From Trochalopteron elliotii (lineage: Eukaryota > Chordata > Aves > Passeriformes > Leiothrichidae): a DNA stretch of 64,000 nucleotides. This document shows positions 24,669 to 38,422 of the stretch, one piece after another. The translations under genes and the position numbers were made by a program. The number at the start of each line of letters is the position of its first letter. Positions within the stretch are counted from its first letter, which is position 1. The notes under the pieces were generated by a model that worked only from the letters and a program-made list of their open reading frames with translations, was not told where the DNA came from and made no database searches. The stretch spans positions 1,042,315-1,106,314 of the forward strand of contig JANPWX010000211.1 of assembly GCA_024734555.1 (NCBI GenBank), read 5' to 3'.

Positions 24669-27600
24669 CCTGGGGGACAGTTTCACAACCACCATGCCCA
24701 CACAGGGAAACACTGCACGTTTAAAGAGTTCTTTGCCAGGGCTTGGGTGAGAAATCACCTGTTTGCTATTCCCAGCCACATTCATTGCTTGCCATTCATT
24801 GTCTGCCACATTCACACCACAGGTGCTGCATGTGGTGCCATGGGATTTGTCCAACATTACTCAATAACTGGGTGTGCTGTTGGTTTTTAAGGAGGGTGTT
24901 GTGTTAGCCTCTCATACCTCAGTGGGCAGCCTCAGAGGCAGCTGCTGCAGCTCTTCAGGGCGTGTGCCCATGACAAGTGTGTGCAGACTGTGCCACAGCA
25001 AAGGGCCATCTGGGATATGTATAAAGCTCCTTATAATCCAGGGACTCTTCAGTAGCACTGGAGAAGGCCAGGGATGGGGTGTGCTTTCAGAAATTTGGAG
25101 TCAGCATCCAACCCAACACACTGAGCCCCCCTCCTGCTCCCTGTCCCCACAGCTGCTCTGACTGCCCTATCTCACTCCAAGGCCTTGCTAAAGCCATTAC
25201 AAAACCAGAAGCAATCAGCTGCACAACCTGAGACAGGAACATGGGGCTGCCAACCCACACAGCCTCCCCTGCTTCCCTCCCTAGGAGCTGGGGCTGCAGA
25301 TGGCCATGCAAATCCAGCCTGTAGATGTGGGTGTCTGTGCATGGTTTATTCCATCCTGGGCTTCTTTTTTTTCTGGATGTTTATGCAGTGACCTCCAGTG
25401 TTTATTCTTAGCTTGTATAACAACAATACGGTAGTTTACTAGGCTGCTCCCAAATATTCGACCTACAAAATGATCAGTCTAATTTGGAGACCAAGCTGAA
25501 CTCAGCCAAGTCATAAAATACTGTCTCACAGAACTACTTTCAGCCCTTAAAACCCAAACCCACAGCTGTGTCAGGTCCAGCCTTTCTCTAAAAGGTAACT
25601 GCATTGGCCTGTATTTTCCTACACATCCCCCAGAGACCATTAACACGGTGCTGCTGGTTTAATTGCCACAAAGGCTCCTGTACATTCAAAACCACTGAAC
25701 TGTAAATCCTTCATTTCTCAAATCCAGCTTGCCAAATTTCTTTGCTCATTGCAAAGCCACTGCCCACCTGCCCACAGGTGCTCCCCAGGCCTCCTCAGTG
25801 CCCCCAGACCCAGGCACGCTGCAGGAGAAGGCACCCAAGGGCCAGGCCAGGCTGCAGCTCCCAAAACCTCTGCAGAAGGTATTGCTCTGACAACTGCTGA
25901 CACTGGGGCATTTTCAGATGGCAGCTCTGGGTATCCAAAGTCAGCTCTGGCTATCAGGGCAAGTCAGCTTATAGCTGCTTCTTTGAGTTTTACTTGCAAC
26001 AATTTTTGGAGAAGGGAGAATGACTTAGGGGATTGATTGTTGTTCTGGCAGTGGCAACCACATAATGACCATCTGAAAAGGGGGAGAAATGAGATGGGGC
26101 CTGATCCAAAGCCTTTCCTATTACTTCATGGAGAACAAATTACTACATGAATAACAATTGGGGGAACAAAGTGATGTTCTAGAGAAGTCTCTTGAAAAGA
26201 AAACAAGTTTGAATTTCAGAGGTTTTCTTCAACATGAAGTTGTCTTCTTTTTGGAAACTTCTTTCCCCAGTCAGACCAGGAGAATATTCAATCATTGCAT
26301 AACGTGATTTCAATTCAAATACAGATCTAAAAGTTCAAGTACTAAATTACATACTTGGCCTTTTCACATTAATTAATCCAAATGAATAGAGTAACACACT
26401 GGCTTTCACTGGAGAACATCTTTGTGCTAGTGAGAACAGTTAATTAGAGCTGGCACAAACACCTTCCATATCCAGCATGAATAATAATATTCCCAGAGCA
26501 AAATTTTGCAGCAAACTTGAGGAAACAGCTGATTCTTGATTTTTCAGCCCACCCACTTCTGCAAAGATTTTAATAAGAGAGAAGGAATTAATTGGTAATT
26601 GACGAGCAGCCCCTCTGCTCTTCCTGGCCAGTGTAGCAGCTCCAGCCCCTCCTCTGATGTGAGCTGCCAACACCAGAGGTGTCCAAGCCTGTACAATCAG
26701 TCCTGGTGCCAAGGCTGCCTTGCACGTTGTGTCACTCCTGCAGCATCCTCGTGCTGCCTCCAGCAGCACATGAGTCACAGCAGTGACAGACAGGCTGAGG
26801 GCAGGGCTGAGGCTCTGGGATGTGCTGCACCACTCGGGTCTGCTCTGGATCTTCCCCTGAACTGGGGCCTGTGGGGAGAGCTCTGCCGTGTGAGAGCCAT
26901 CTGTGAGCTGTGAGCACCCCTTGGAAAAGGGAACAATATACAAAAGAGATGATGGGGAAGGGCACAGTGATCACCTGAAACTGCTGTGGATGTAACTCCA
27001 ACATAAATCAAGAGATTTTCCTTTCATTTAACAGAGGCCAAAAGCAGCAGGCACACAGGAACACCCATTTCTGCTCAGCATTCACCTCCTTACCTGCAGA
27101 CACAGCAAGTCAGAGCCAGCTGCGCTCCTGAGGAAGCAGAGAAACATGACAAGGGGTCGTGTACACAGCAGCCAGGAAAAACAACAGCCAGTGTCACCCT
27201 GCCCTAAAGTCAGTCTTGTGTTAAAAAATGTCACTCATTAGAAGTATCTGACACACAGAGGTGTTCACATTGTCTAACTTAAGAGATTCAGGTAAGCAGG
27301 AATTCCTCAACTGAGCACAGGCATCCTCTAGAGATGTCCTTACTCTCCAGAAACAAAGACTCCTAAATTAAGTATGACAAAGTTGGATGGTCCAAATGTT
27401 GCTTCAAGCTCCAGTTCCCTTCCCAGTCTCATAGGGCCCTGCTGGCAAGTAAGGTTGGACACTGTTTGTTGACATTTTGGTCAACATAAATGTTTATTTT
27501 AACACAAAACGAACAGTGTTTTATTTATTCATGTTACTTCACAATTTTAATTCAGCATTTTTGGATAAAAATTGTTTTGAAACAAGAAATAATAATTTAA

Positions 27601-29131
27601 TTACCAAAATGTTAAAATAAATACTTCAGCTTAATATCAGGAAGTTTAGCTGCTTCTACCCTTTTTTGTGCTATGACTTTTTTTTTTCCTAGCTGGAAAT
27701 ACTCACTAAAGCTCAGCCCATATGTGTTAGAGATTCTGTTCTCTCACACTCTGTTCTTGTTCATTTAACCCAGAAAACATTCCCTGCAATGGAGGTGCAG
27801 CATCTCAGTGATTTCACTGGGACATCAGGAATTGTACTTGCCAAAAGAGCAAGAAACAGGCATTTACCTGTGACCTGGGAAGCTATTTTTGTTGATCACA
27901 TAGCTGTCCAAACATGCCTTTTTCTCTCTGGGAAGCTCTGACAGCATCCATGAGACTTGTTCATGTAACATTCTGGGTGGAATTCAGAACGAGAGCAGCA
28001 AAACGGTTTGGGAACAACTTGCACATCCTAAGGCACATACATGAGCACGTGTAGGAGAGAGAACAGGCTTTCAGTAGCTTGGAATCACAATACACCAGAG
28101 AGCTGCTCCTGTTGGGCTCCTTTCTGGAGCATCTCTGTGGTCCATCCTGGCCTGGATACTCCTTGTCCCAAGGCTGCCGAGATCCCAAAGGGATCATGGG
28201 ATGGGACTGGACTGTCATTGCAACTGCAGAGAGCTTGTAACAAATAAAAAAGTCATTTATGTTTTACAGACAACACTGAGGTATCACCCCTCAACTGCTA
28301 AGTTAATATGTTTCCAGCAGTTTTATTAAAACAACAACAAAAAAAAAACCAGCACAACAAACCAACTTGGAAGTGGATGCTCCTAGAGTTAGACCAACTT
28401 TGACTTACTGTGCACTGTCTGGCAGAGCTAAACAACTGCCTGAGCCATGCTGCAATATCCAAGTATTAGAAAGTAAATTATGTTAGATGCCAGTCATTAT
28501 CACACTGACCCATATTTTAGGGTTTCAACTGCATCTCTGCCAGTCTTCCTAAAGCAGGTTTTATTGCCAAGCTTTTATATGTGCCATAGTTCAACCAAAT
28601 TAAGTAGCCTTCTGCCAGAGTGTGAGCAAGATTAGGAAGTGGAACCTGACCAGTTTTATGTTCTCCTAGGAGCAAGGGGCCACAAACACAACCTCAGAAA
28701 ATGAAAAACTGAACCAAGAGGGAAATTTTGAAAACACAAATTTCCACAAGCTGGTTTTCTTTGCACTGGGCAAGTCTCAGTTGGCCGACTCACTGCTAAC
28801 TGGATTTACTGGAATTCATCAATCACATTCTTAATATCAGCATTTCAGCCTTCAGAAGGCATGTCTGAAAGGTTCAGGTTTCCCACAGAGTGGTGCAGAG
28901 TTGCCTCCTCAGCCCAGAGCTGATGGAAGAAGAGGGCAGTCAGGCAGAGCTGGCTGGGCCAGCCTGGGAGAAGAGACTTTGGCAAACACTGTTACTGTAA
29001 GGGGCAGCTCCCTTCAGAACCCCAGTGATGGAAAGAGCACCCATATACTGAAGAGTTAAATGCAAAATGCAGCAAAAATGTCTGAAACAAGCAAAACGTG
29101 AACTTCCTCCCTGATTGAACAGAGACCAAAT

Positions 29132-29684
29132 GTGAAAAGAGGAAAAGTCAAGTTCAAGGAAAATATTCTGACACTTCTCTACCAGAAGGATGGAACAGGG
29201 GGAGAAAGCCCAGGAGGGCACCAAGGGAACCTTGTACTGTGTGTAGTGTGGGAAGGAAAAACCCCAAAGGGTGGCCCTGCAGAGTCAGCCAGAAAGCAAC
29301 TGCAGGCTTATTTCTGGGCACATTTCTGTATAGAAATCCAGCAGCTGCAGAAGCAAGGCTCAGCACAGAGACCCAATGCCCACGAGCCACCCAGGCAGCA
29401 GAGGTATCTGCCTGCTTCACAGACCTCAGCTGGCCAACTTCCCCACACAGGCTGCCCTTGCGTGTCCCAGGGAGCTGCAAGGAGAGGGGAAGGGCCTCCA
29501 GAGTCTGCAGGCATGGGCAGCTCCCCAGTGGGCCAGCCACGTCCCCACAGCTCTCCCATCACCTTGGGAAAGGCCTCCCACTGCCCAACTCCTCCACCCC
29601 ACTGGGCTGGACCCCCAGCTGCTGCCCCCCACCAGCAGCGTTGTGGAGGGCATGTGCCTCCCGTGCCAAACAAACACACACTTC
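29132..29684. other. GC-rich stretch just past the ITM2C 3' end, no gene recognised
   Basis: Several frames are open together here, including a 201-codon + frame (29132-29737) and 123-128-codon - frames. Overlapping openness in several frames is what GC-rich, stop-poor DNA produces. None of the translations shows a known domain, signal peptide or repeat, so I do not call a gene. Confidence 0.5.
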
Positions 29685-31387
29685 ACACATCAGAGGTAAA
29701 AGACTTTATTATCCCATGGGTTTTTCCTAAGAAGTAAGATTCCCACCAGACAAAATAGACAAAGCATCTTATGTTTCCTTTCTAGACAACTGCATTGTCA
29801 TCCTATGGAACAGGGACCACATTAGTTAACCCCAAAGAGCCAAGGCTCATCCCTACAGCAGTGGGATTGCACAGTTAGCACATCCAATGACCAGTTAAAT
29901 CATGCAGAACCAGAGGGGAGGGCAAGAGGCCTGTATGGTCACCTGAGTGCAGGCTCAGGCTTCTAGAAATGAAGAGAAAGGCAGGGCTTAAATTCACCAG
30001 TTGCTTCCATTAAGTGAACCAATTCTCTGACCCACTTCTTGTCATCCTCTTGGCAATTAAAGGCTGGGGCTAGCAGCAAGTTATTGCTGGGAAAACACAA
30101 TGCTAGAAAGTAAATACCCATCTGGCAGTGGGAAACTTTCCACACCAACCTGCAAGAAGTGCACATAATTCTTCATTTTACATCAAGCCTAAAGCAGAAT
30201 TAAACCAAAGTGTCCTCCTCTACTTGACAGAAATTAATGTTTAGAGCTGACTATATTTATATAAAATAATAAATACTCAGCCTCTAAGGACCTACTAATT
30301 CCTATTGCAATACATGACCATCCTGACTCACAGAATTAACACTCAGAAGTTTAAAATATATTAACTTTGCTTTTTGGTTCTGCTGAGTTAATGATTGTAC
30401 TTGCATTTACTTTATCCTTCCTCTTCCAAAACAACAAGCTCATTTCAACAGATGGTGAACAAGTCCAGATTTGCTGGAAACCAATTAACACGAATGTGCC
30501 AAGTTGAAACTCACCCCATTCTTTCAAGCCAAAAAACTGCCTGCATTTCAAGAACCTAATTAGTTTTAACTATATTTATGGAACAGAGGGAAGAATATTT
30601 AATTACTCTGCAATTCTTCTGTCTGATGATCAATAGAAATGCAGTTTTGTTCAAACAATTTCTCTGCTGTATATTGATCAGCTGAGTCTTGCCTTGTATC
30701 AGTATCTGCACTCCACTGATGCCTGCAGATGATGTGATACACAGCTGGATTATAGTGATTACTATCAAAACAGCTTTCACTGGAGGAGCTACACAAGAAT
30801 ACACAGTTAAAAGATTTGAAAAACCTGCTTCTTCACTTGCCAGTAACTACCAGTTCTGCTGCTGACACCACCTTCCCTCTGCTGAGCTTTCAAACTGCCC
30901 TGTCTGTAGCCTCACAACTGTTCCTGTCCTAAGTGCACCTGGTTTAGGTCATGACATCAGCACCAAAATGGAAATCCTCCTCTTGTGCACACGCCCTCTG
31001 TCCCAGTACCAAGGCAGCCTCAGATCAATATTCCAGCCTGAAACAGCTCAGCCAGGAAAAGAGCACCTATTTCCAGCATTCCTATTTCTCAGTCACCCCT
31101 CCTACCCAAACCTGCTCCCAAAAGAGATTTCCGTCCTGTGGTGTGGAAGAAGCTGCATCGACCCCCAGATATCTTTGAGCACTGTGTAAATTTAAGCCCA
31201 GCAAATGTCTTGGGTAGGTAGCAGGGAAGAAAAGGCTGGACCACAAAGGACCCCAGAGGTTAGAGCTGCACAAGCTGGGGGGAGTATAAAAAGTAGCCAG
31301 ATTACCATGTCTAAAGAGAGGGCTGAGAGCATGTGTGTGCATGTGTGTGCAAGCAAAGCCAAGGAAGGTTACATCTGGAGAGTGGCT
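29685..31387 (-). other. ITM2C: ITM2C 3' UTR
   Basis: Reading on the - strand from the ITM2C stop (31388-31390), about 1.7 kb without coding content leads to the first canonical AATAAA at 29705-29710. I saw no earlier AATAAA in between; an ATTAAA near 30597 could be an alternative, more proximal signal. The lower boundary is estimated from the usual 10-30 bp distance between hexamer and cleavage site. Confidence 0.7.
29705..29710 (-). promoter_or_regulatory. ITM2C: ITM2C polyadenylation signal (AATAAA)
   Basis: AATAAA on the - strand is followed, about 15-45 bases downstream, by a U/GU-rich stretch with repeated TGTG words (TGATGTGTGAAGTGTGTG), as expected of a cleavage/polyadenylation site. 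Its position after the ITM2C stop makes it the likely gene end. Confidence 0.75.
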
Positions 31388-31479
31388 TCATGACTTTTGG
31401 CAGATAACAGTTTCGACCACAAAAGTGTTCTCAAAGTGACGAATACGGTGACAGTTTCCAGCCTCACGTCGACTGATGC
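31388..31479 (-). CDS. ITM2C: ITM2C exon 6 (terminal exon; C-terminal secreted peptide)
   Basis: The last coding exon of integral membrane protein 2C (BRI3) follows a CTTCAG acceptor. The first two bases complete an Arg codon begun in exon 5, followed by 29 codons and TGA. The joined exon 5/6 sequence reads ARRRISRR then EAGNC, so a furin-type basic site sits directly before a 25-residue C-terminal peptide. That is the length of the peptide released from mammalian BRI3. The two family cysteines are present at peptide positions 5 and 22, and the core IRHFENTFVVET matches the ITM2 family. Two oddities: the peptide begins EA, as in the BRI2 paralogue, and has HR where mammalian BRI3 has NA after the first cysteine. 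It ends QKS. Confidence 0.9.
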
Positions 31480-32698
31480 CTGAAGGGATTTAAAGACAGG
31501 AGAGAGGTGAATCGACAAATGATCATCTGTAAGAACCAAAGCAAGAAGAGGAAGGAAAGCAGATGAGATGCAACTTCTGCACACTGAAATGTGGGGACAA
31601 CACAGCCCATATGGAAAGCAGCATTATCTGGTCTTTGGAAGAATTAACAATCTTCTCTAGGATATATTCCTGCCCTAAGAGCTGCTGTGGGCTGAAGGAG
31701 TCACCTGGAAACAGCTGGTTTCAGCTGACAGCATCTCAGTGTTATCTCAGGGACCAGAAAGCCTCAAGAAATCAGCAGAAGTCACAGGCTGGTACAGAGC
31801 ACAGTCCTGGATGCAGCCAAGAAGTGTTTAAAATAGCCACTTCCTCTCGGGCTGTTTGTACCCCCGTGTGCCTGATCCTGCTGCAGCCCCAGCCTTGGGT
31901 AATGCTTCCCCTTGGGTAACACTTCCCCTTACCTGCCCTTCCAATGCAGGTCCTCAGCTCTGGGCAGCTCTGCTGGCAGCTCCTCCCCCCTTACAGCAAA
32001 TCTGTGGTGTCCCAATGACCCTGCCAGGGCTCCATGGCACTACAAACAGTGTATGCCAGCAGCTCCTCCACGTCAGTGCAGCTCCCACTGGGACAGCACC
32101 ACCAGCAACAGCCACGGGGACCTCTGCACCCTGCAGCCTCCCCAGAGATCCACACCCAACTGACTGCAGGACCATATTCCAGGTGAGCCTTTAAGTATAC
32201 CTTAAAAGCAAATTAATACAAATACTGGTATTAAAAGAGTATTTTGCAGCAATGTGACCATTTCAATACAAGGTACATATTGCTGATGTCCATGAAATCA
32301 TTTTTACACACTCCAATGTTCCCTCTTCACAACGTTTTCCATATTATTAGGAACTTAATTAATTAAAGGCAATTAGCAGATCTAATCTGCTGTTAATAGC
32401 TGCCACTGAATCAGGTGCCTTCATTAGGGAAATTTTCCAAATAGTTCCCAACAGCATTGCCATTAGTTCAGTCCCAGGAGCCCACATGTAAATGAATTGC
32501 TGGCTCCTGCAACCATTTTTGCAAAGTTTCTATCAGGCTGATGGACGACACAAACACAGCAGTCAGCACCCATTTGAGCAGCATCCTGAAACTGGGGTTC
32601 CATCAACTGGATGGGAAATACCTCAAGGGAAACTCCAGAGGGAAACCCCACTCTGGCCATGAAGAGGCCAGCATGGCTGCACCAGCCACAGCAGGGCT

Positions 32699-32943
32699 GT
32701 GACGTGGGCTGAGGAGCACGGGGCAGGGTGTGATGTGGGGTGAGGAGGATGAGGCAGGGTGTGATGNNNNNNNNNNGATACAGGCTGAGGAGGACAAGGC
32801 AGGGTGTGATACAGGCTGAGGAGCACGGGGCAGGGTGTGATACAGGCTGAGGAGCACGGGGCAGGGCTGCCATGCAGGCTGAGGAGGACAGAGGACAGGG
32901 CAGGGTGTGATGTGAGGTGAGAAGCACAGGGCACAGGGCAGGG
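32699..32943. repeat. Minisatellite, 31-bp unit, about 7 copies, with assembly gap
   Basis: On the + strand, units of the form GTGATACAGGCTGAGGAGCA followed by CGGGGCAGGGT repeat about seven times. Several copies are exactly 31 bp; the two nearest exon 5 carry short insertions. Ten Ns (32767-32776) interrupt the third unit, so the real copy number may differ. The array ends within about 8 bp of the exon 5 donor site. Confidence 0.9.
32767..32776. other. Assembly gap (10 N) inside minisatellite
   Basis: Ten consecutive Ns in the third repeat unit. A short fixed-size gap inside a tandem array usually marks an unresolved copy number. Confidence 0.95.
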
Positions 32944-32950
32944 CTCTCAC

Positions 32951-33101
32951 GTCGGCGGGCGCCGCGCCGCCGCAGCCGGTAGGTGTCCTTGCCGCTGCAC
33001 AGGCGGTAGATGAAGGAGCCCAGCTGCTCCATGTCACTGACGTGCTCCGTGGCGATCATCTCCTCCTGGATTATGTACGTCTGAGGCAGGTATGTCCCTT
33101 T
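32951..33101 (-). CDS. ITM2C: ITM2C exon 5 (end of BRICHOS region, lead to furin site)
   Basis: A 151-bp exon: 50 codons plus the first base of a split Arg codon. It starts with KGTYLPQTYIIQEEM after a TTTCAG acceptor and ends in the basic stretch YRLRRRGARR before a GTGAGA donor. The sequence closely follows mammalian BRI3 (GTYLPQTYIIQEEM, TEHVSD, LGSFIY, GKDTYRLRRR) and differs clearly from BRI2 (ITM2B), which settles the paralogue. It codes for the last part of the lumenal BRICHOS domain and most of the basic run recognised by furin. BRI family proteins are type II membrane proteins; BRI2 and BRI3 bind APP and lower its processing. Confidence 0.95.
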
Positions 33102-37371
<4,270 letters not shown>

Positions 37372-37377
37372 ACTGTC
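37372..37377. repeat. Target-site duplication of solo LTR (right copy)
   Basis: ACTGTC, identical to the left copy, directly after the LTR terminal CA. Confidence 0.9.
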
Positions 37378-37379
37378 AC

Positions 37380-38125
37380 CCTGAGCTTTCCTGCTTTTCA
37401 GGGTGTGCAGTTCTCATGTGGAGATTCTCACGCAGCTTTGTGTAAACTATGGATATATTTAGAATTTATGTATTTTGTTTACATATTTCTTGTCCAGGAG
37501 GAGAAATACGATTGATGGTGATGTTCACTAACGAAGTCAAGAAAGTGGCAACCTGTGTAGCCAATCTTTTGCCACCTTGTCAAAGTGTACGTAAAAGGAA
37601 GTCAAAAAATTAAAAGAAGAGCTTTCCTGCCTGACCTTTTGCTGTCTGCCTCGTCCTTTGTGTGTCCAAAAGTGCAACAACACACCTGAACCCTCTCTCA
37701 GTGAACTGGGACTGGGAAAAGGAGTGAGAAGAGGGAATTCAGGAAACTGTGTTAAACAAACCTCCCTACCAAGCAAGCAGAGACGGCCGTGGGCAGGAGG
37801 ACAGCTCAGAATTGTGCCAATTTCAGACACACAAAGGACAAGGCAGGCACAGCAGGTCAAGGGAAAGCTCCTCTACTTTAATTATCTTTAATAAATATTT
37901 AATTATTATTTAATTAATAAACTTTAATTATATGCATTTGTACAACAGGCAAGAGATTGGCTACACAGATCACCACCTCTTTGACCTGGATGGTGAACAT
38001 CACCATCAATCTACTGTGTAAACACAATAGATAAATTCTAAAAATACACATTGTGTTCTTGAAGCTGCATGAGAATGTGCACTGCAGGATTTCAAACACT
38101 CGAAATCAAGAAAACTGAGGGCAAC
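37380..38125. repeat. Long imperfect palindrome (inverted repeat, arms about 300 bp)
   Basis: The + strand at 37380-37678 aligns with the reverse complement of 37814-38125, with a spacer of about 135 bp. Matching blocks run in the same order through the whole arm: an ATTCTCAxGCAGCTT block, a TTTAGAATTTAT block continuing to GTTTACA, a GATTGATGGTGATGTTCAC block, TGTGTAGCCAATCT, GAGCTTTCC, and GTCCTTTGTGTGTC. By hand count, the best 64-bp stretch has 11 mismatches. One arm carries extra AT-rich sequence. The structure lies wholly in ITM2C intron 3. It could be a foldback/MITE-like element, two opposite copies of an old repeat, or a local inverted duplication; I recognise no transposon family. 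Confidence 0.85.
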
Positions 38126-38233
38126 GCAGAATAGACCACGGGACGACAGTGACAGTGCAAGGCCATGAACACAGGGCTGGTGCACCCAGCTCAGCCCCAC
38201 GCTGTGCCCCCAAGGGCCCCAGGAGCTCCTTAC

Positions 38234-38422
38234 TCGCTGGAAATCATGGATGATGTCTGCAGGGTCACTCCCTCCAAACTGGGGCACTGGGACATTGATC
38301 TGCTCGTAGTTCTCCTCAATGTAGATCTTGACATCCTCATGCAGCTCCAGCTGCCCTTTGAAGGGTGAGTACAGCGAGTCTTCGTACAGGACACCGCAGT
38401 GGAACACGCTCTCACGGGGAAG
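38234..38422 (-). CDS. ITM2C: ITM2C exon 3 (lumenal linker and start of BRICHOS)
   Basis: A 189-bp exon, exactly 63 codons, phase 0 at both ends. It follows a CCCACAG acceptor, starts LPRESVFHCGVLYEDSL and ends GGSDPADIIHDFQR before a GTAAGG donor. The length equals the mammalian BRI3 exon. CGVLYEDSL, DVKIY, ENYE, INVPVPQFGG and DPADIIHDFQR are conserved. It codes for the lumenal segment after the transmembrane helix and the start of the BRICHOS domain. The preceding exon should carry the single type II transmembrane segment; I could not find it. Confidence 0.95.

Larger units (their letters stand above)
14034..29684. other. GPR55 3' flank and convergent intergenic spacer
   Basis: About 15.6 kb between the GPR55 stop and the ITM2C polyadenylation site. 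The first few hundred bases should be GPR55 3' UTR. I see no recognisable exon, RNA gene or interspersed element. There are low-complexity tracts at 21726-21842 and 22138-22199 and a short hexamer array at 24645-24668. The longest open frames show no known protein family. Confidence 0.6.
31480..32950 (-). other. ITM2C: ITM2C intron 5
   Basis: Intron between exons 5 and 6. The donor is GTGAGA at 32950-32945 (read on -); the acceptor is AG at 31481-31480 after a C/T-rich tract. About 250 bp at its 5' end is a 31-bp minisatellite with a 10-base assembly gap inside. The remaining 1.2 kb holds nothing I recognise. Confidence 0.85.

Noticed and set aside
29132..29737. 201-codon + strand open frame across the ITM2C 3' end
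   Set aside because: Several frames on both strands are open together in this GC-rich stretch. The translation has no recognisable domain, and the frame runs through a convincing polyadenylation site of ITM2C.
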